Positions 32,894 to 42,223 of a stretch of DNA of 64,000 nt are shown here, piece by piece (position 1 is the first letter of the stretch; each line of letters begins with the position of its first letter). Location of the stretch: the NCBI RefSeq assembly GCF_030817415.1, contig NZ_JAUSZI010000002.1, forward strand, positions 7,068,001 to 7,132,000, in the 5' to 3' direction. Made by a program: the position numbers and the translations under genes. The stretch comes from Streptomyces umbrinus (lineage in GTDB: Bacteria; Actinomycetota; Actinomycetes; Streptomycetales; Streptomycetaceae). The notes below the pieces were generated by a model. The model was not told where the DNA came from, did not search any database, and saw only the letters and a program-made list of their open reading frames with translations.

Positions 32894-34237
32894 TCAGGCG
32901 GCCGGTCGGCCCATCGCCCGGTACTTCCAGCCCGCCGCCCGCCACACGGCGGGGTCGAGCGCGTTGCGGCCGTCCAGTACGACGCGGTCCGTCACGGCCT
33001 CGCCGAGCGCCGCCGGGTCCAGCTCGCGGAACTCGCTCCACTCGGTGAGGTGCAGGACGACATGGGCACCGCGTACGGCCTCCGCGGCGGTGTCCGCGTA
33101 CCCGAGTGTCGGAAAGAGTCGTCGCGCGTTGGCGAGGCCCTTGGGGTCGTAGACCGTGACCTGGCCGCCCTGCAGATGAATCTGCCCGGCGACATTCAGC
33201 GCGGGCGAATCCCGGACGTCGTCCGAATCCGGCTTGAACGTCGCGCCGAGCACCGCGATCCGCTTCCCGAGGAAGGAACCGCCACCCAGGGCCTCGCGGG
33301 TCATTTCCACCATCTGACCGCGGCGCCGCATATTGATGGAGTCGATCTCGCGCAGGAAGGTGAGCGCCTGGTCCGCGCCCAGTTCACCGGCGCGTGCCAT
33401 GAAGGCGCGAATGTCCTTGGGGAGGCATCCGCCGCCGAAGCCGATGCCCGCGCGCAGGAACTTCCTTCCGATCCGGTCGTCGTAGCCGATCGCCTCGGCG
33501 AGCTTCACGACGTCGCCGCCGGCGGCCTCGCAGACCTCGGCCATCGCGTTGATGAAGGAGATCTTGGTGGCGAGGAAGGAGTTCGCGGCGGTCTTCACCA
33601 GCTCGGCGGTCGGGAAGTCGGTGACCACGAAGGGCGAGCCCTCGGCCATCGGCGTCGCGTACACCTCGCGCAGCAGCTTCTCGGAGCGCTCGCTGCGGAC
33701 GCCGGCCACGATGCGGTCGGGGTGCAGGGTGTCCTGGACGGCGAGGCCCTCGCGCAGGAACTCGGGGTTCCAGGCCAGCTCGACCTCCTCGCCGGCGGGA
33801 GCGAGCTCGACGAGCGTGCGGCCCAGCCGCTCGGCCGACCCCACGGGCACGGTGGACTTGCCGACGACGAGGGCGGGGCCCGTGAGGTGGGGAGCGAGGG
33901 AGGCGAAGGCGGCGTCGACGTACGACATGTCGCACGCGTACTCGCCGTGCTTCTGCGGGGTGTTCACACAGACGAAGTGGATGTCGCCGAACTCCGCGAC
34001 CTCGGCCCAGTCCATGGTGAACCGCAGCCGCCCGCTGGACCCCTCGATGCCGGCGACGTGCTTGGCCAGCAGCTCTTCGAGACCCGGCTCGTACATCGGG
34101 ACCTCGCCCCGCTGGAGCATCTCGATCTTCTCGGGTACGACGTCGAGTCCCAGCACCTCGAACCCGAGCTCGGCCATGGCCGCGGCGTGCGTGGCGCCGA
34201 GGTAGCCGGTGCCGATCACGGTGATCTTGAGGGCCAT
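32894..34237 (-). CDS. ugd: UDP-glucose 6-dehydrogenase
   Basis: 447 residues. NAD-binding start KITVIGTGYLGATHAAAMAE; catalytic C271 in GFGGGCLPKD; C-terminal UDP-binding region VLGATFKPDSDDVRDSPALN. It oxidises UDP-glucose to UDP-glucuronate for wall or capsule polymers. ATG at 34237. In S. coelicolor an acyl-CoA dehydrogenase gene neighbours it, as here. Confidence 0.95.
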   Translation of the reverse strand: MALKITVIGTGYLGATHAAAMAELGFEVLGLDVVPEKIEMLQRGEVPMYEPGLEELLAKHVAGIEGSSGRLRFTMDWAEVAEFGDIHFVCVNTPQKHGEYACDMSYVDAAFASLAPHLTGPALVVGKSTVPVGSAERLGRTLVELAPAGEEVELAWNPEFLREGLAVQDTLHPDRIVAGVRSERSEKLLREVYATPMAEGSPFVVTDFPTAELVKTAANSFLATKISFINAMAEVCEAAGGDVVKLAEAIGYDDRIGRKFLRAGIGFGGGCLPKDIRAFMARAGELGADQALTFLREIDSINMRRRGQMVEMTREALGGGSFLGKRIAVLGATFKPDSDDVRDSPALNVAGQIHLQGGQVTVYDPKGLANARRLFPTLGYADTAAEAVRGAHVVLHLTEWSEFRELDPAALGEAVTDRVVLDGRNALDPAVWRAAGWKYRAMGRPAA

Positions 34238-34460
34238 GGATGCTCCAGTAGGTGTCCGTCAGGTATCCGTCAGGGGTGCGCCTGCAGTGCGCCTCGAGTG
34301 CGCTGACCGAGCATAGTCGGGGCTTGTTCGAGTGCTTCACCGGGCAGTTTCCCCCTTGTCGCCAAGCTCACGTATCACTCCCGTGGGCGGGCCCCTAAAA
34401 TTTGAGTTACTTAACGGTAATTAGCGTCAGCATCACAGCGTCTTTGGAGCGTGAGAGACC

Positions 34461-35619
34461 TTGGCCGGATCGGCTGATTTCGACCTGTACCGCCCGTCCG
34501 AGGAGCACGACATGCTCCGTGACGCGATCCGCTCACTGGCCGAGGCGAAGATCGCGCCGTACGCCGCCGCCGTGGACGAGGAGGCCCGGTTCCCCCGGGA
34601 GGCCCTGGACGCCCTGGTCTCCTCCGACCTGCACGCGGTGCACGTACCGGAGTCGTACGGCGGTGCGGGCGCGGACGCGCTGGCGACGGTCATCGTGATC
34701 GAGGAGGTGGCGCGGGTCTGTGCCAGCTCCTCCCTGATCCCCGCGGTGAACAAGCTGGGCTCGCTCCCGGTGATCCTCTCCGGCTCCGAGGACCTGAAGA
34801 AGAAGTACCTGGGCCCGCTGGCCAAGGGCGACGGCATGTTCTCGTACTGCCTCTCCGAGCCGGACGCGGGCTCGGACGCGGCGGGCATGAAGACGAAGGC
34901 GGTCCGCGACGGCGACTTCTACGTCCTGAACGGCGTGAAGCGCTGGATCACCAACGCGGGCGAGTCGGAGTACTACACGGTGATGGCCGTGACCGACCCC
35001 ACGAAGCGCTCCAAGGGCATCTCGGCCTTCGTCGTCGAGAAGTCGGACGAGGGTGTCTCCTTCGGTGCCCCGGAGAAGAAGCTCGGCATCAAGGGCAGCC
35101 CGACGCGCGAGGTCTACCTCGACAACGTTCGCATCCCGGCCGACCGCATGATCGGTGAGGAGGGCACGGGCTTCGCCACCGCGATGAAGACCCTGGACCA
35201 CACCCGCATCACGATCGCCGCCCAGGCTCTGGGCATCGCGCAGGGCGCCCTCGACTACGCCAAGGGCTACGTCCGGGAGCGCAAGCAGTTCGGCAAGGCG
35301 ATCGCCGACTTCCAGGGCATCCAGTTCATGCTCGCCGACATGGCCATGAAGATCGAGGCCGCCCGCGCCCTGACGTACCAGGCCGCGGCGAAGTCGGAGC
35401 GCGGCGACAGCGACCTCACCTTCCAGGGCGCGGCGGCCAAGTGCTTCGCCTCCGACGTCGCCATGGAGGTCACCACGGGACGCCGTCCAGCTCCTCGGCG
35501 GCTACGGCTACACCCGCGACTACCCGGTCGAGCGCATGATGCGCGACGCCAAGATCACCCAGATCTACGAGGGCACGAACCAGGTCCAGCGCATCGTGAT
35601 GGCACGCAACCTGCCGTAG
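34461..35619 (+). pseudogene. Acyl-CoA dehydrogenase with single-base frameshift
   Basis: From a TTG at 34461 the frame encodes a typical short-chain/butyryl type enzyme (YCLSEPDAGSDAAGMKT, WITNAGESEYY, LDHTRITIAAQALGIAQGA) up to residue about 339. At 35477-35479 ACCACGGGACGCC has one G more than the expected ACCACGGACGCC. The normal C-terminus ([20 protein letters not shown], then [18 protein letters not shown]) continues in the next frame to a TAG at 35617. The unshifted product runs on as a 434-residue protein lacking the catalytic Glu of IYEGT. Real mutation or sequencing error. Confidence 0.85.
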
Positions 35620-35648
35620 GGCCCGCGTCGAAGCGGCGCGGTACCGCC

Positions 35649-35695
35649 GCACAGCGAGAAGCCCCCGGCGTGGCGCCGGGGGCTTCTCGCTGTGC
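35649..35695. terminator. 22-bp perfect bidirectional terminator hairpin
   Basis: A stem of 22 bp (35649-35670 with 35674-35695) around loop TGG, containing AGAAGCCCCCGGCG. It sits between the convergent acyl-CoA dehydrogenase and the secreted-protein gene and can serve both. Confidence 0.9.
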
Positions 35696-35697
35696 TG

Positions 35698-36153
35698 TCA
35701 GCCGCAGTTGTGCGGGGGAGCGGCCTCTCCGAAGAACATCAGAGTGCCACCGGGCGACTCCATGATGAGCATCTCGCTCACGCACGAGCCGGGTGCCTTG
35801 ATCTCCACCGGTCCCGCGTAGCTGCTGAACGCGCCGTGGTCGCGGTCGAAGGTGCCGTCGTTCTCCTTGTAGATGGAGAGGTCCAGATTGGTGGGCGTCC
35901 CGACGTACACCGACTTCACGAACACGGAACAGTTGTACGTTCCGTCGTAGTACGAGTACACCGTTCCGATCTTGCCTGTAAGGCCGCTTCTGTTGGCGTT
36001 GACGGACTTCGAGTAGACCAGGTTGCCGTCGCACCCGTAGGCGCCGGCCGAGGCGGGCGCCGCTGTGACGACCGGCGCGACGACGGCGACCGAGGTCAGC
36101 ACTACGGCGGTGGTCAGCCACTTGGTGAACTTGGACGGCTTGCGTACTCGCAC
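35698..36153 (-). CDS. Secreted protein with cysteine pairs
   Basis: 151 residues: signal peptide (about 1-36, cut near ASA) and a compact beta-rich mature part with four cysteines (GCDGN, YNCSVF, GSCVSE, HNCG). ATG at 36153. No family recognised. Monocistronic between terminators. Confidence 0.8.
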   Translation of the reverse strand: MRVRKPSKFTKWLTTAVVLTSVAVVAPVVTAAPASAGAYGCDGNLVYSKSVNANRSGLTGKIGTVYSYYDGTYNCSVFVKSVYVGTPTNLDLSIYKENDGTFDRDHGAFSSYAGPVEIKAPGSCVSEMLIMESPGGTLMFFGEAAPPHNCG

Positions 36154-36236
36154 CAGGTTTCTCCCGTTTCAGTTGTGATCAGGTCATGACACCTGACGCA
36201 TCCTGACATGTTCGGGAGATGGTGTGAAGATCTTTT

Positions 36237-36273
36237 CAGGGCCCGTAGGCGCACTGCGCGCCGACGGGCCCTG
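36237..36273. terminator. Terminator hairpin downstream of LCP gene
   Basis: CAGGGCCCGT and ACGGGCCCTG pair, with inner GGCGC and GCGCC extending the stem. It lies 33 bases after the LCP stop (36306, minus). Confidence 0.8.
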
Positions 36274-36305
36274 ATGCGTACGGAGGTGGCGGTGGAGGCG
36301 GGGGA

Positions 36306-37571
36306 TCAGTTCCCCGACACCGTCACCTTCTCGTCGTTCTTCAGCTGGTTCACCAGGGTCTTGACCTTGGCGGTGTCCCACTGGAGGTTGCCGTTGGCCG
36401 CGTTGCCGGAGATGGGCATGTTCATCGACTTGCCGTCGCCACCGGTGATGCCCTTCATCGCCCAGAACATCGAGGCGAGGTTCCAGAGGGACATGTCCTT
36501 GTCGACGGTGAGGGTGTCGAGGCCGGCGCCCATGGTCGGGTAGAGCTTGAAGGGGTTGAGGATCGTGGACGGCGTCGCCGTCTGGCTCGCCAGGGCCGCG
36601 AGGAACTTCTGCTGGTTCTTCGTACGGTCCAGGTCGCTGCCCGCGAACGCGTAGCGCGTACGGACGAAGGCCAGGGCCTGCTCGCCGTTCAGGGTCTGCT
36701 TGCCCGCCGTGAAGTCGGCGCCGGACTTGTCGTCCTTGAACGCCTTGGGGATGTCCATCTCGACACCGCCCACGGCGTCGACGATCTTCGCGAAGCCGCC
36801 GAAGCCGATCTCCGCGTAGTGGTCGATGCGCAGCCCGGTGTTGGCCTCGACGGTCCGCACGAGCAGCTCGGGCCCGTCCTCCGCGTACGCCGCGTTGAGC
36901 TTCACCTGACGGCCGGTGCCCGGGAAGGTCTTGCCGGACTCGGAGCCCTTGAACGTGGGGATCGTCACGTTCGAGTCGCGCGGCAGCGAGATCATCGTGT
37001 TCCCGTTGTCGCCGACGTGCAGGATCATCATCGAGTCCGTGCGCTTGCCCTCGGCGGAGCCCGTGTGGAGCTTCTTCTTCTCCTCGGCGGACATGCCCTC
37101 GCGGCTGTCGGAGCCGACGATCAGGTAGTTGGTGCCCTCGCCCCCGTCGGGCCGGTCGATCACCTTCGACAGGTCGACCTCGCGCTTGAGCTTCGAGTCG
37201 GCCCAGAAGTACGTACCCACGGAGACCACGACCAGCACGGTGACCACCGTGATCGCGGTCCACTTGATCCGCTTGCGCCAGTTCGGCGCGGGCCGCGGAC
37301 CCCGTCCATGGCCGCCCGGAGGCTCCTGCGGACCGCCTCCGCCCGGCGAGCCGTACACCTGTCCGGTGTTGTAACCGTCGTAGGCGTCCTCGCCGTAGCC
37401 GTCCGTGTACGTCGGCTGGGGCGGGACTCCGCGCGACGGCGCCGAGGGGCGTGGACCGGCCCCCGAGCCGCGCTGCACCTGCCGCATCACACGGGCGCCC
37501 TCGGGCTCGGCGCCTGTGCTGCCGCGGCCGTGCCGGTCGCCGCCGTTGTATCCCTGGGGCCAATCGCTCAT
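36306..37571 (-). CDS. LCP family protein
   Basis: 421 residues: a long Gly/Pro/Tyr-rich cytoplasmic N-terminus, transmembrane helix (about 105-127), LCP domain with VGSDSREG, MISLPRDSNV, VKLNAAYAEDGPELLVRTVE, LNGEQALAFVRTRY and RTKNQQKFLAAL. ATG at 37571. Divergent from the thioesterase gene at 37691. Probably attaches teichoic-acid-like or other glycopolymers to peptidoglycan. Confidence 0.92.
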   Translation of the reverse strand: MSDWPQGYNGGDRHGRGSTGAEPEGARVMRQVQRGSGAGPRPSAPSRGVPPQPTYTDGYGEDAYDGYNTGQVYGSPGGGGPQEPPGGHGRGPRPAPNWRKRIKWTAITVVTVLVVVSVGTYFWADSKLKREVDLSKVIDRPDGGEGTNYLIVGSDSREGMSAEEKKKLHTGSAEGKRTDSMMILHVGDNGNTMISLPRDSNVTIPTFKGSESGKTFPGTGRQVKLNAAYAEDGPELLVRTVEANTGLRIDHYAEIGFGGFAKIVDAVGGVEMDIPKAFKDDKSGADFTAGKQTLNGEQALAFVRTRYAFAGSDLDRTKNQQKFLAALASQTATPSTILNPFKLYPTMGAGLDTLTVDKDMSLWNLASMFWAMKGITGGDGKSMNMPISGNAANGNLQWDTAKVKTLVNQLKNDEKVTVSGN

Positions 37572-37690
37572 GGGCCCAGTGTGCAGGGTCCCACTGTGTG
37601 CCATACAAGGGTCTTCGGAAAATCGCACCAGGGCTGTTGCAGAGCTGATGCAAAGCAACCCTTGCGTGTGCCCGGCATAAGGTGGTCGGC

Positions 37691-38239
37691 ATGACAGACC
37701 AGGCCCGTACCCCGGAATCCGATATTCCGGGCAAGCCGACTTCGGCGTCCCGAACGACCCTCAGCCACATCATGACCCACAACGACACCAACCTTCTGGG
37801 CACGGTGCACGGTGGTGTGATCATGAAACTGGTCGACGACGCGGCCGGCGCGGTGGCGGGGCGGCACTCCGGCGGGCCCGCCGTGACCGCCTCCATGGAC
37901 GAGATGGCCTTCCTGGAACCCGTACGCGTAGGCGACCTCGTGCATGTGAAGGCGCAGGTGAACTGGACGGGTCGTACGTCGATGGAGGTCGGCGTCCGCG
38001 TTCTCGCCGAGCGTTGGAACGAGTCCACGCCGCCTCAGCAGGTCGGCTCGGCCTACCTGGTCTTTGCCGCGGTGGATGCCGATGGGAAGCCTCGGCGGGT
38101 ACCTCCGGTGGTTGCGGAGAGTGAGCGGGACCGGCGCCGCAATCAGGAGGCGCAGATTCGTCGTACGCATCGGTTGGCTCGGCGGCGGGCGATTGTGGAG
38201 TTGAGGGAAAAGCGTTCCGCGGAAGGGCTCGACGACTAG
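37691..38239 (+). CDS. Acyl-CoA thioesterase (hotdog fold, YciA/Acot type)
   Basis: 182 residues. Hotdog signature: LSHIMTHNDTNLLGTVHGGVIMKLVDDAAG, with the catalytic Asn/Asp region and HGG; a basic helical C-terminus follows (RDRRRNQEAQIRRTHRLARRR). ATG at 37691 is preferred over a GTG three codons upstream. Divergent from the LCP gene. Confidence 0.93.
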   Translation: MTDQARTPESDIPGKPTSASRTTLSHIMTHNDTNLLGTVHGGVIMKLVDDAAGAVAGRHSGGPAVTASMDEMAFLEPVRVGDLVHVKAQVNWTGRTSMEVGVRVLAERWNESTPPQQVGSAYLVFAAVDADGKPRRVPPVVAESERDRRRNQEAQIRRTHRLARRRAIVELREKRSAEGLDD

Positions 38240-38274
38240 GCGGTTTGGCGGCTGCGGGCCGGTGGGGGCTTGTC

Positions 38275-38294
38275 GCGCAGTTCCCCGCGCTCCT
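38275..38294 (+). repeat. Copy of the 20-bp repeat with short palindromic tail
   Basis: GCGCAGTTCCCCGCGCTCCT (one change) is followed by TACGGGGCGCGG, which pairs back with CCCCGCGC. Located between the convergent thioesterase and LCP genes. Confidence 0.75.
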
Positions 38295-38351
38295 TACGGG
38301 GCGCGGCCCGTCACCAGTTATTCGGCGCGAGCCCCTCGTTGGATTGCTGGG

Positions 38352-39800
38352 CTACGGGCAGACCACCTGGTCGCCCGTCACCGTTTTGAATTCGCCCTGG
38401 GTGGGGTCCTCCGCGCGGACCTTGTGGACCTGTTTGAAGTCCGAGCCGGCGATGACCTTCATGAGGGGGCCCTGGCCGTTCACGGGGCGTAGTTCGCTGC
38501 CGGGCAGGGCCGTGGCGAGGGACTTCGCGGAGCGGTCCCAGCGGGGGTCGTACTGAACGATCGTGCGCGGGACCGAGCGGTCGGGGGCGTTCACGGGAGC
38601 CCGGGTCGTGCGGAAACCGGTGGCCGCCAGACCGCTGTCGACGCGGCGGCCGAGACCGGCGGTCATGGTGCCGTTCTCGACCTGGACCCGGATCTGCTGC
38701 GGGGCGACATCGACGCGCAGGGCCTTGGAGCGGACCCGGTGCGGGGCGAGCGGCCTGTCGTCGCGCAGGGTGCGGAAGAGCCGGTCCGCCTTCTGCTCGT
38801 CCCACTTCAGGGTCGAGCCGATGCCCTTGACGGCGTACCCCATCTTCCCGATCGGGACCGTCGTGAACTCCGAGGAGGACGGCGAGAAGGTCCGCATCGC
38901 CCGCCCAAGGTCGATGAGTTCGTCCGACCCGAGGCCCTTGTCGGCGCGCACCGAGCCGAGCACGGCACCGGTCACGTCCCGGAACTTGATCGGGTTGAGC
39001 AGCACCCCGGACGAGGTGGCCCGTTCGATCAGCGCGGCCAGGAAGCGCTGCTGGCGCTGCATCCGGCCGAGGTCCGAGGCCCCGTCGATGTGCCGCGAGC
39101 GCACGTACTGCAGCGCCTGCCCGCCGTTCAGATCGTGCACGCCGGTCGGCAGGTCGAGCCCGGTGTAGGTGTCCTTGAGCGGCTTCACCGTGCAGATCCG
39201 GACCCCGCCGAGCACGTCCACGGTCTTGATGAAGCTGGTGAAGTCGACCTCCAGATAGTGGTCGATCTTCACATGGGTCATGTTCTCTACGGTCCGCACG
39301 GTCAGCCGGGGCCCGCCCTCCGCGTACGCGGCGTTCAGCTTGACCGGGTGCGGCTGGTGCCGTCGTCCGGTGGTGCGGTCGATGTGGGCGGGCGTCTCGG
39401 CGTACGAGTCGCGCGGCAGGCTCACGATGCTGGCCCGCCTGCGGTCCTCGGAGAGGTGCACGATCATGATCGTGTCGGTGCAGTGGCAGGGGGCGCCGCC
39501 GAGCCGGTACTTCTCCTTCTCCTCCGGGGTGATCCGGTCGCGGCCGTCGGTGCCGACGAGGAGGACGTTCATGCCGTGGCCGTGCGCGGGCCGGTTCTTC
39601 ATGTCCTTGAAGGGGTCGATCCGGTCGATGTCGGAGCCGAGACCGGTGAGCAGCGCGTGCCCGATGCCGGCCGCCGCGAGCACCGTCATGGACACCGAGG
39701 TCGTCACCCTCATGGCCCAGCGCGGCCGCCTGCGCCGTACGGGCGGCCGCGCTGGGCGCTGCCGCTGCGGGCGGGCGGGGGAGCGGGGCGGCGTGGGCAA
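38352..39800 (-). CDS. LCP family protein with LytR C-terminal domain
   Basis: About 482 residues. After a Pro/Arg-rich cytoplasmic part and a membrane helix come LVGTDGRDRI, ASIVSLPRDSY, VKLNAAYAEGGPRLTVRTVE, LNGGQALQYVRSRH and RMQRQQRFLAAL, then a LytR_C-type region (IRVQVENGTMTAGLGRRV). The TTG at 39800 has GGAGG 8 bases upstream; the frame is open to 40094, so the start is uncertain. An IS607-type element lies just upstream and may have replaced the native promoter. Confidence 0.85.
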   Translation of the reverse strand: MPTPPRSPARPQRQRPARPPVRRRRPRWAMRVTTSVSMTVLAAAGIGHALLTGLGSDIDRIDPFKDMKNRPAHGHGMNVLLVGTDGRDRITPEEKEKYRLGGAPCHCTDTIMIVHLSEDRRRASIVSLPRDSYAETPAHIDRTTGRRHQPHPVKLNAAYAEGGPRLTVRTVENMTHVKIDHYLEVDFTSFIKTVDVLGGVRICTVKPLKDTYTGLDLPTGVHDLNGGQALQYVRSRHIDGASDLGRMQRQQRFLAALIERATSSGVLLNPIKFRDVTGAVLGSVRADKGLGSDELIDLGRAMRTFSPSSSEFTTVPIGKMGYAVKGIGSTLKWDEQKADRLFRTLRDDRPLAPHRVRSKALRVDVAPQQIRVQVENGTMTAGLGRRVDSGLAATGFRTTRAPVNAPDRSVPRTIVQYDPRWDRSAKSLATALPGSELRPVNGQGPLMKVIAGSDFKQVHKVRAEDPTQGEFKTVTGDQVVCP

Positions 39801-39905
39801 GGCGGACACCTCCGCGTCGGCCGGGTGTGGCGTGGTTGTGAGCTGCTCGTGCTTAGTCAACTTTAGTGTGCACAAGTGCCTTTGAGTGGGTGTTAGGATC
39901 GTGTC

Positions 39906-40484
39906 ATGAATCTGAAGGAATGGGCGATAGCGAACGGCGTGCATCCGCATACCGCGTATCGCTGGTTCCGCGAGGGCACGCTTCCGGTTCCTGCTGAGAG
40001 GGTCGGGCCGCGCACGATTCTTGTGAACGTCAAAGCGAATTCCGCACCATCCGCGGCCAGTGGCGTGGGCCTGTATGCCCGTGTGTCGTCGCATGACAAG
40101 AAGGACGATCTGGAGCGCCAGATATCACGGCTGTCCCGATGGGCGGCCGAGGCCGGGCACCGGGTGGTGCGGATCGAAGCCGAGATTGCCTCCGGGATGA
40201 GCGCGGGACGTACCAAAGCCCGCCGTCTGCTGGCCGATCCTGCTGTGATGGCCGTGGTGGTGGAGCGCAAAGACAGACTCGGTCGGATGAATGTCGAACT
40301 GGTTGAGGCCGCTCTGTCTGCGGCCGGCCGGCGCTTGGTGGTGCTGGACGAGGGTGACGTCGATGACGATCTCGTACAGGACATCGAGGACGTGCTGACT
40401 TCGTTCTGTGGCCGTTTGTACGGGGGCGGCTCGGCGAAGAGCCGGGCACGCAGGGCCCTGGAAGCGGCGGCAGACGATGACTGA
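39906..40484 (+). CDS. tnpA: IS607-type serine recombinase TnpA
   Basis: 192 residues. The N-terminal MerR-like helix-turn-helix (MNLKEWAIANGVHPHTAYRW) precedes the resolvase catalytic domain with nucleophile S61 in LYARVSSHDKKDDLERQ, then RIEAEIASGMSAGR and VVVERKDRLGRMNVELVE. Full length and intact. It cuts and joins DNA for transposition. Confidence 0.95.
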   Translation: MNLKEWAIANGVHPHTAYRWFREGTLPVPAERVGPRTILVNVKANSAPSAASGVGLYARVSSHDKKDDLERQISRLSRWAAEAGHRVVRIEAEIASGMSAGRTKARRLLADPAVMAVVVERKDRLGRMNVELVEAALSAAGRRLVVLDEGDVDDDLVQDIEDVLTSFCGRLYGGGSAKSRARRALEAAADDD

Positions 40485-42123
40485 GCCCAAGAAGAAGTTC
40501 CGTCAGATGGTCCCTGCATTCGTCGCGCTCGGCCCGTCCGGTGTCGCGATTCGCGACCGGCTGAAGCACCTGACACCCGAAAACGACAGGGCGCTTCGCC
40601 TTGTCGGCGAACATCTGGGCTCTCTGGCGTCTCGTGATCTGGCGGCCCGTTGCCGCGACGGCAACGACCACGGCAGCGACAAGTGGGCGGCCCGCAAACA
40701 GGGTCTGACCGCAGAGTCGTCCTCGCGCTGGGCTGGTTCGATCACCAAGGCTACACATGATCAGTGGGCGCTCTCGCGTCGCTGCCAGCTTGCCCACATC
40801 CAGAACCTCGAAGCCGGTGTCCGCACCTTGATGCACCGGCTGTCGTTGCCGGTCGGAGAGAAGGGCACGAAGCGGGCTCCGGGTGGATACCGCTCCCAGC
40901 ACGAGTGGTTCCAGAAGTCCCGTCGGCTGGCCATGCTGGAAGACCGGCTGGAACAGGAGCGGGCCGACCGTGAGGCCGGGGTCGTGCACGTGGTGCGCGG
41001 CGGGAAGAAGCTGGCCCACAACCGGCACAACCTCGAAGCTGCGCAGCTCACCGAGGCGAAATGGCGGCAACGGTGGGCTGCCGAACGCCGATTCCTCCAA
41101 GCGGACGGCGAGTCGGGAAAACGGTTCGGGAACGAGACCATTCGCGTCACCTCGGCCGGCGAGGTCTCGATCAAGCTCCCGGCACCGCTGGCGGACTTGG
41201 CCAACGCGAAGCGCGGCCGGTACGTGTTGGCCGCTCGTGTGGAGTTCAAACATCGGGGCACTGAATGGCGGGACCGGATCGAGGCCAACCGGGCGGTGGC
41301 CTACCGCATCCACTACGACGTGGCCCGGGACCGCTGGTACCTCACTGCCTCGTGGCAGCGGCCGGCGGTCAAGACGATGCCGCTGGAGGCGGCCCGCGCA
41401 GGCGGCATGGTTGCTGTTGACACGAACAGCGACCACTTCGCCGCCTACCACCTCGATGTCCACGGCAACCCGGTAGGCGAGCCGCACCGGTTCTCCTTCG
41501 ACCTCACCGGCGCCGCCCCTCATCGGGATGCCCAGGTGCGACACGCAATCACTCGCCTCCTGCATTGGGCTGGGCGGTGCGGCGTGACCGCAATCGGGAT
41601 CGAGGACTTGGACTTCGAGCAAGAGAAGACCCGCGAGAAGTACGGGCGCAAGAGGAGGTTCCGGCAACTCATCTCTGGCTTGCCCACCGGAAAGCTCAAG
41701 GCCCGACTCGTATCGATGGCCGCCGAGGTGGGCATCGCGATCGTCGCGGTCGACCCTGCCTACACATCCATGTGGGGCGACGAACACTGGCGCAAACCCC
41801 TGACCAGCAAGAATCGCAAGATGACTCGCCATGACGCCGCCTCGGTGGCGATCGGCAGACGCGCCCTCGGACATCCGATCCGGCGACGGACGGCACCGCC
41901 CCACGATGACCGGAGTGATCGGCGTGGGCATCGGACCGTTCAGGCTGATCGTGGTGTCGGAGGGCGTGAGGGAACCCGACGCCCGGTCACGGAGCGTGCA
42001 CACGATGCGCGTGCCCGGACAGGGAGACATGAAGGAACGCGGGGGACCAGCGCATCCAAAACCGTTCGGGATGCGCGCAGTACCGGGACGTGGGTTCAAG
42101 ACTCCCTCCTGCGTACTGAGTAG
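40477..42123 (+). CDS. tnpB: IS607-associated TnpB (RNA-guided nuclease type)
   Basis: 548 residues, start ATG overlapping tnpA. RuvC residues are intact: D315 (MVAVDTNSDH), E376 (GIEDLDFE) and D453 (TRHDAASVAIGRRALGH). The usual CxxC zinc-finger pairs between the last two blocks are absent (VDPAYTSMWGDEHWRKPLTS). The low-complexity basic C-terminus probably overlaps the guide RNA. TnpB proteins cut target DNA using an RNA from the element end; activity here is inferred. Confidence 0.92.
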   Translation: MTEPKKKFRQMVPAFVALGPSGVAIRDRLKHLTPENDRALRLVGEHLGSLASRDLAARCRDGNDHGSDKWAARKQGLTAESSSRWAGSITKATHDQWALSRRCQLAHIQNLEAGVRTLMHRLSLPVGEKGTKRAPGGYRSQHEWFQKSRRLAMLEDRLEQERADREAGVVHVVRGGKKLAHNRHNLEAAQLTEAKWRQRWAAERRFLQADGESGKRFGNETIRVTSAGEVSIKLPAPLADLANAKRGRYVLAARVEFKHRGTEWRDRIEANRAVAYRIHYDVARDRWYLTASWQRPAVKTMPLEAARAGGMVAVDTNSDHFAAYHLDVHGNPVGEPHRFSFDLTGAAPHRDAQVRHAITRLLHWAGRCGVTAIGIEDLDFEQEKTREKYGRKRRFRQLISGLPTGKLKARLVSMAAEVGIAIVAVDPAYTSMWGDEHWRKPLTSKNRKMTRHDAASVAIGRRALGHPIRRRTAPPHDDRSDRRGHRTVQADRGVGGREGTRRPVTERAHDARARTGRHEGTRGTSASKTVRDARSTGTWVQDSLLRTE

Positions 42124-42135
42124 GAACGGTCCGTG
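41900..42135 (+). ncRNA. Candidate omega/reRNA at element right end
   Basis: For TnpB elements the guide RNA overlaps the 3' end of tnpB and extends past the right border. Here the last about 200 bases encode an Arg/Thr-rich tail of low constraint, and the stem-loop GGGTTCAAGACTCCC followed by CTCCTGCGTACTGAGTAGG lies at the border. The guide would be the bases after about 42135. No direct proof. Confidence 0.4.
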
Positions 42136-42223
42136 AGCACCGTAGGCCCATACGATCTGCGGCCCGGCGCAGGGAGCGGGCGGCGCGCGTCCGTGTCCCC
42201 CATTCGCGGTAACGTAATCCGCG

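Larger units (their letters stand above)
39850..42135 (+). mobile_element. IS607-family element (tnpA-tnpB)
   Basis: A serine recombinase gene and a TnpB gene overlap by 8 bases. Ends are approximate: the left end near GTCAACTTTAGTGTGCAC (39856-39873) and the right end just past the tnpB stop, near GTAGGAACGGT. IS607 elements have no inverted repeats and make no target duplication, so borders cannot be fixed here. It lies between the LCP gene (-) and the GT2 gene (+). Confidence 0.85.

Noticed and set aside
34461..35765. Treating the 434-codon acyl-CoA dehydrogenase frame as an intact longer enzyme
   Set aside because: The last about 95 residues are Arg/Pro-rich shadow sequence, while the conserved C-terminus is encoded one frame over up to 35619.
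42082..42123. tRNA-like T-arm (GGGTTCAAGACTCCC) suggesting a tRNA gene or att site
   Set aside because: No acceptor, D or anticodon arms around it; better explained as structure at the TnpB element end.
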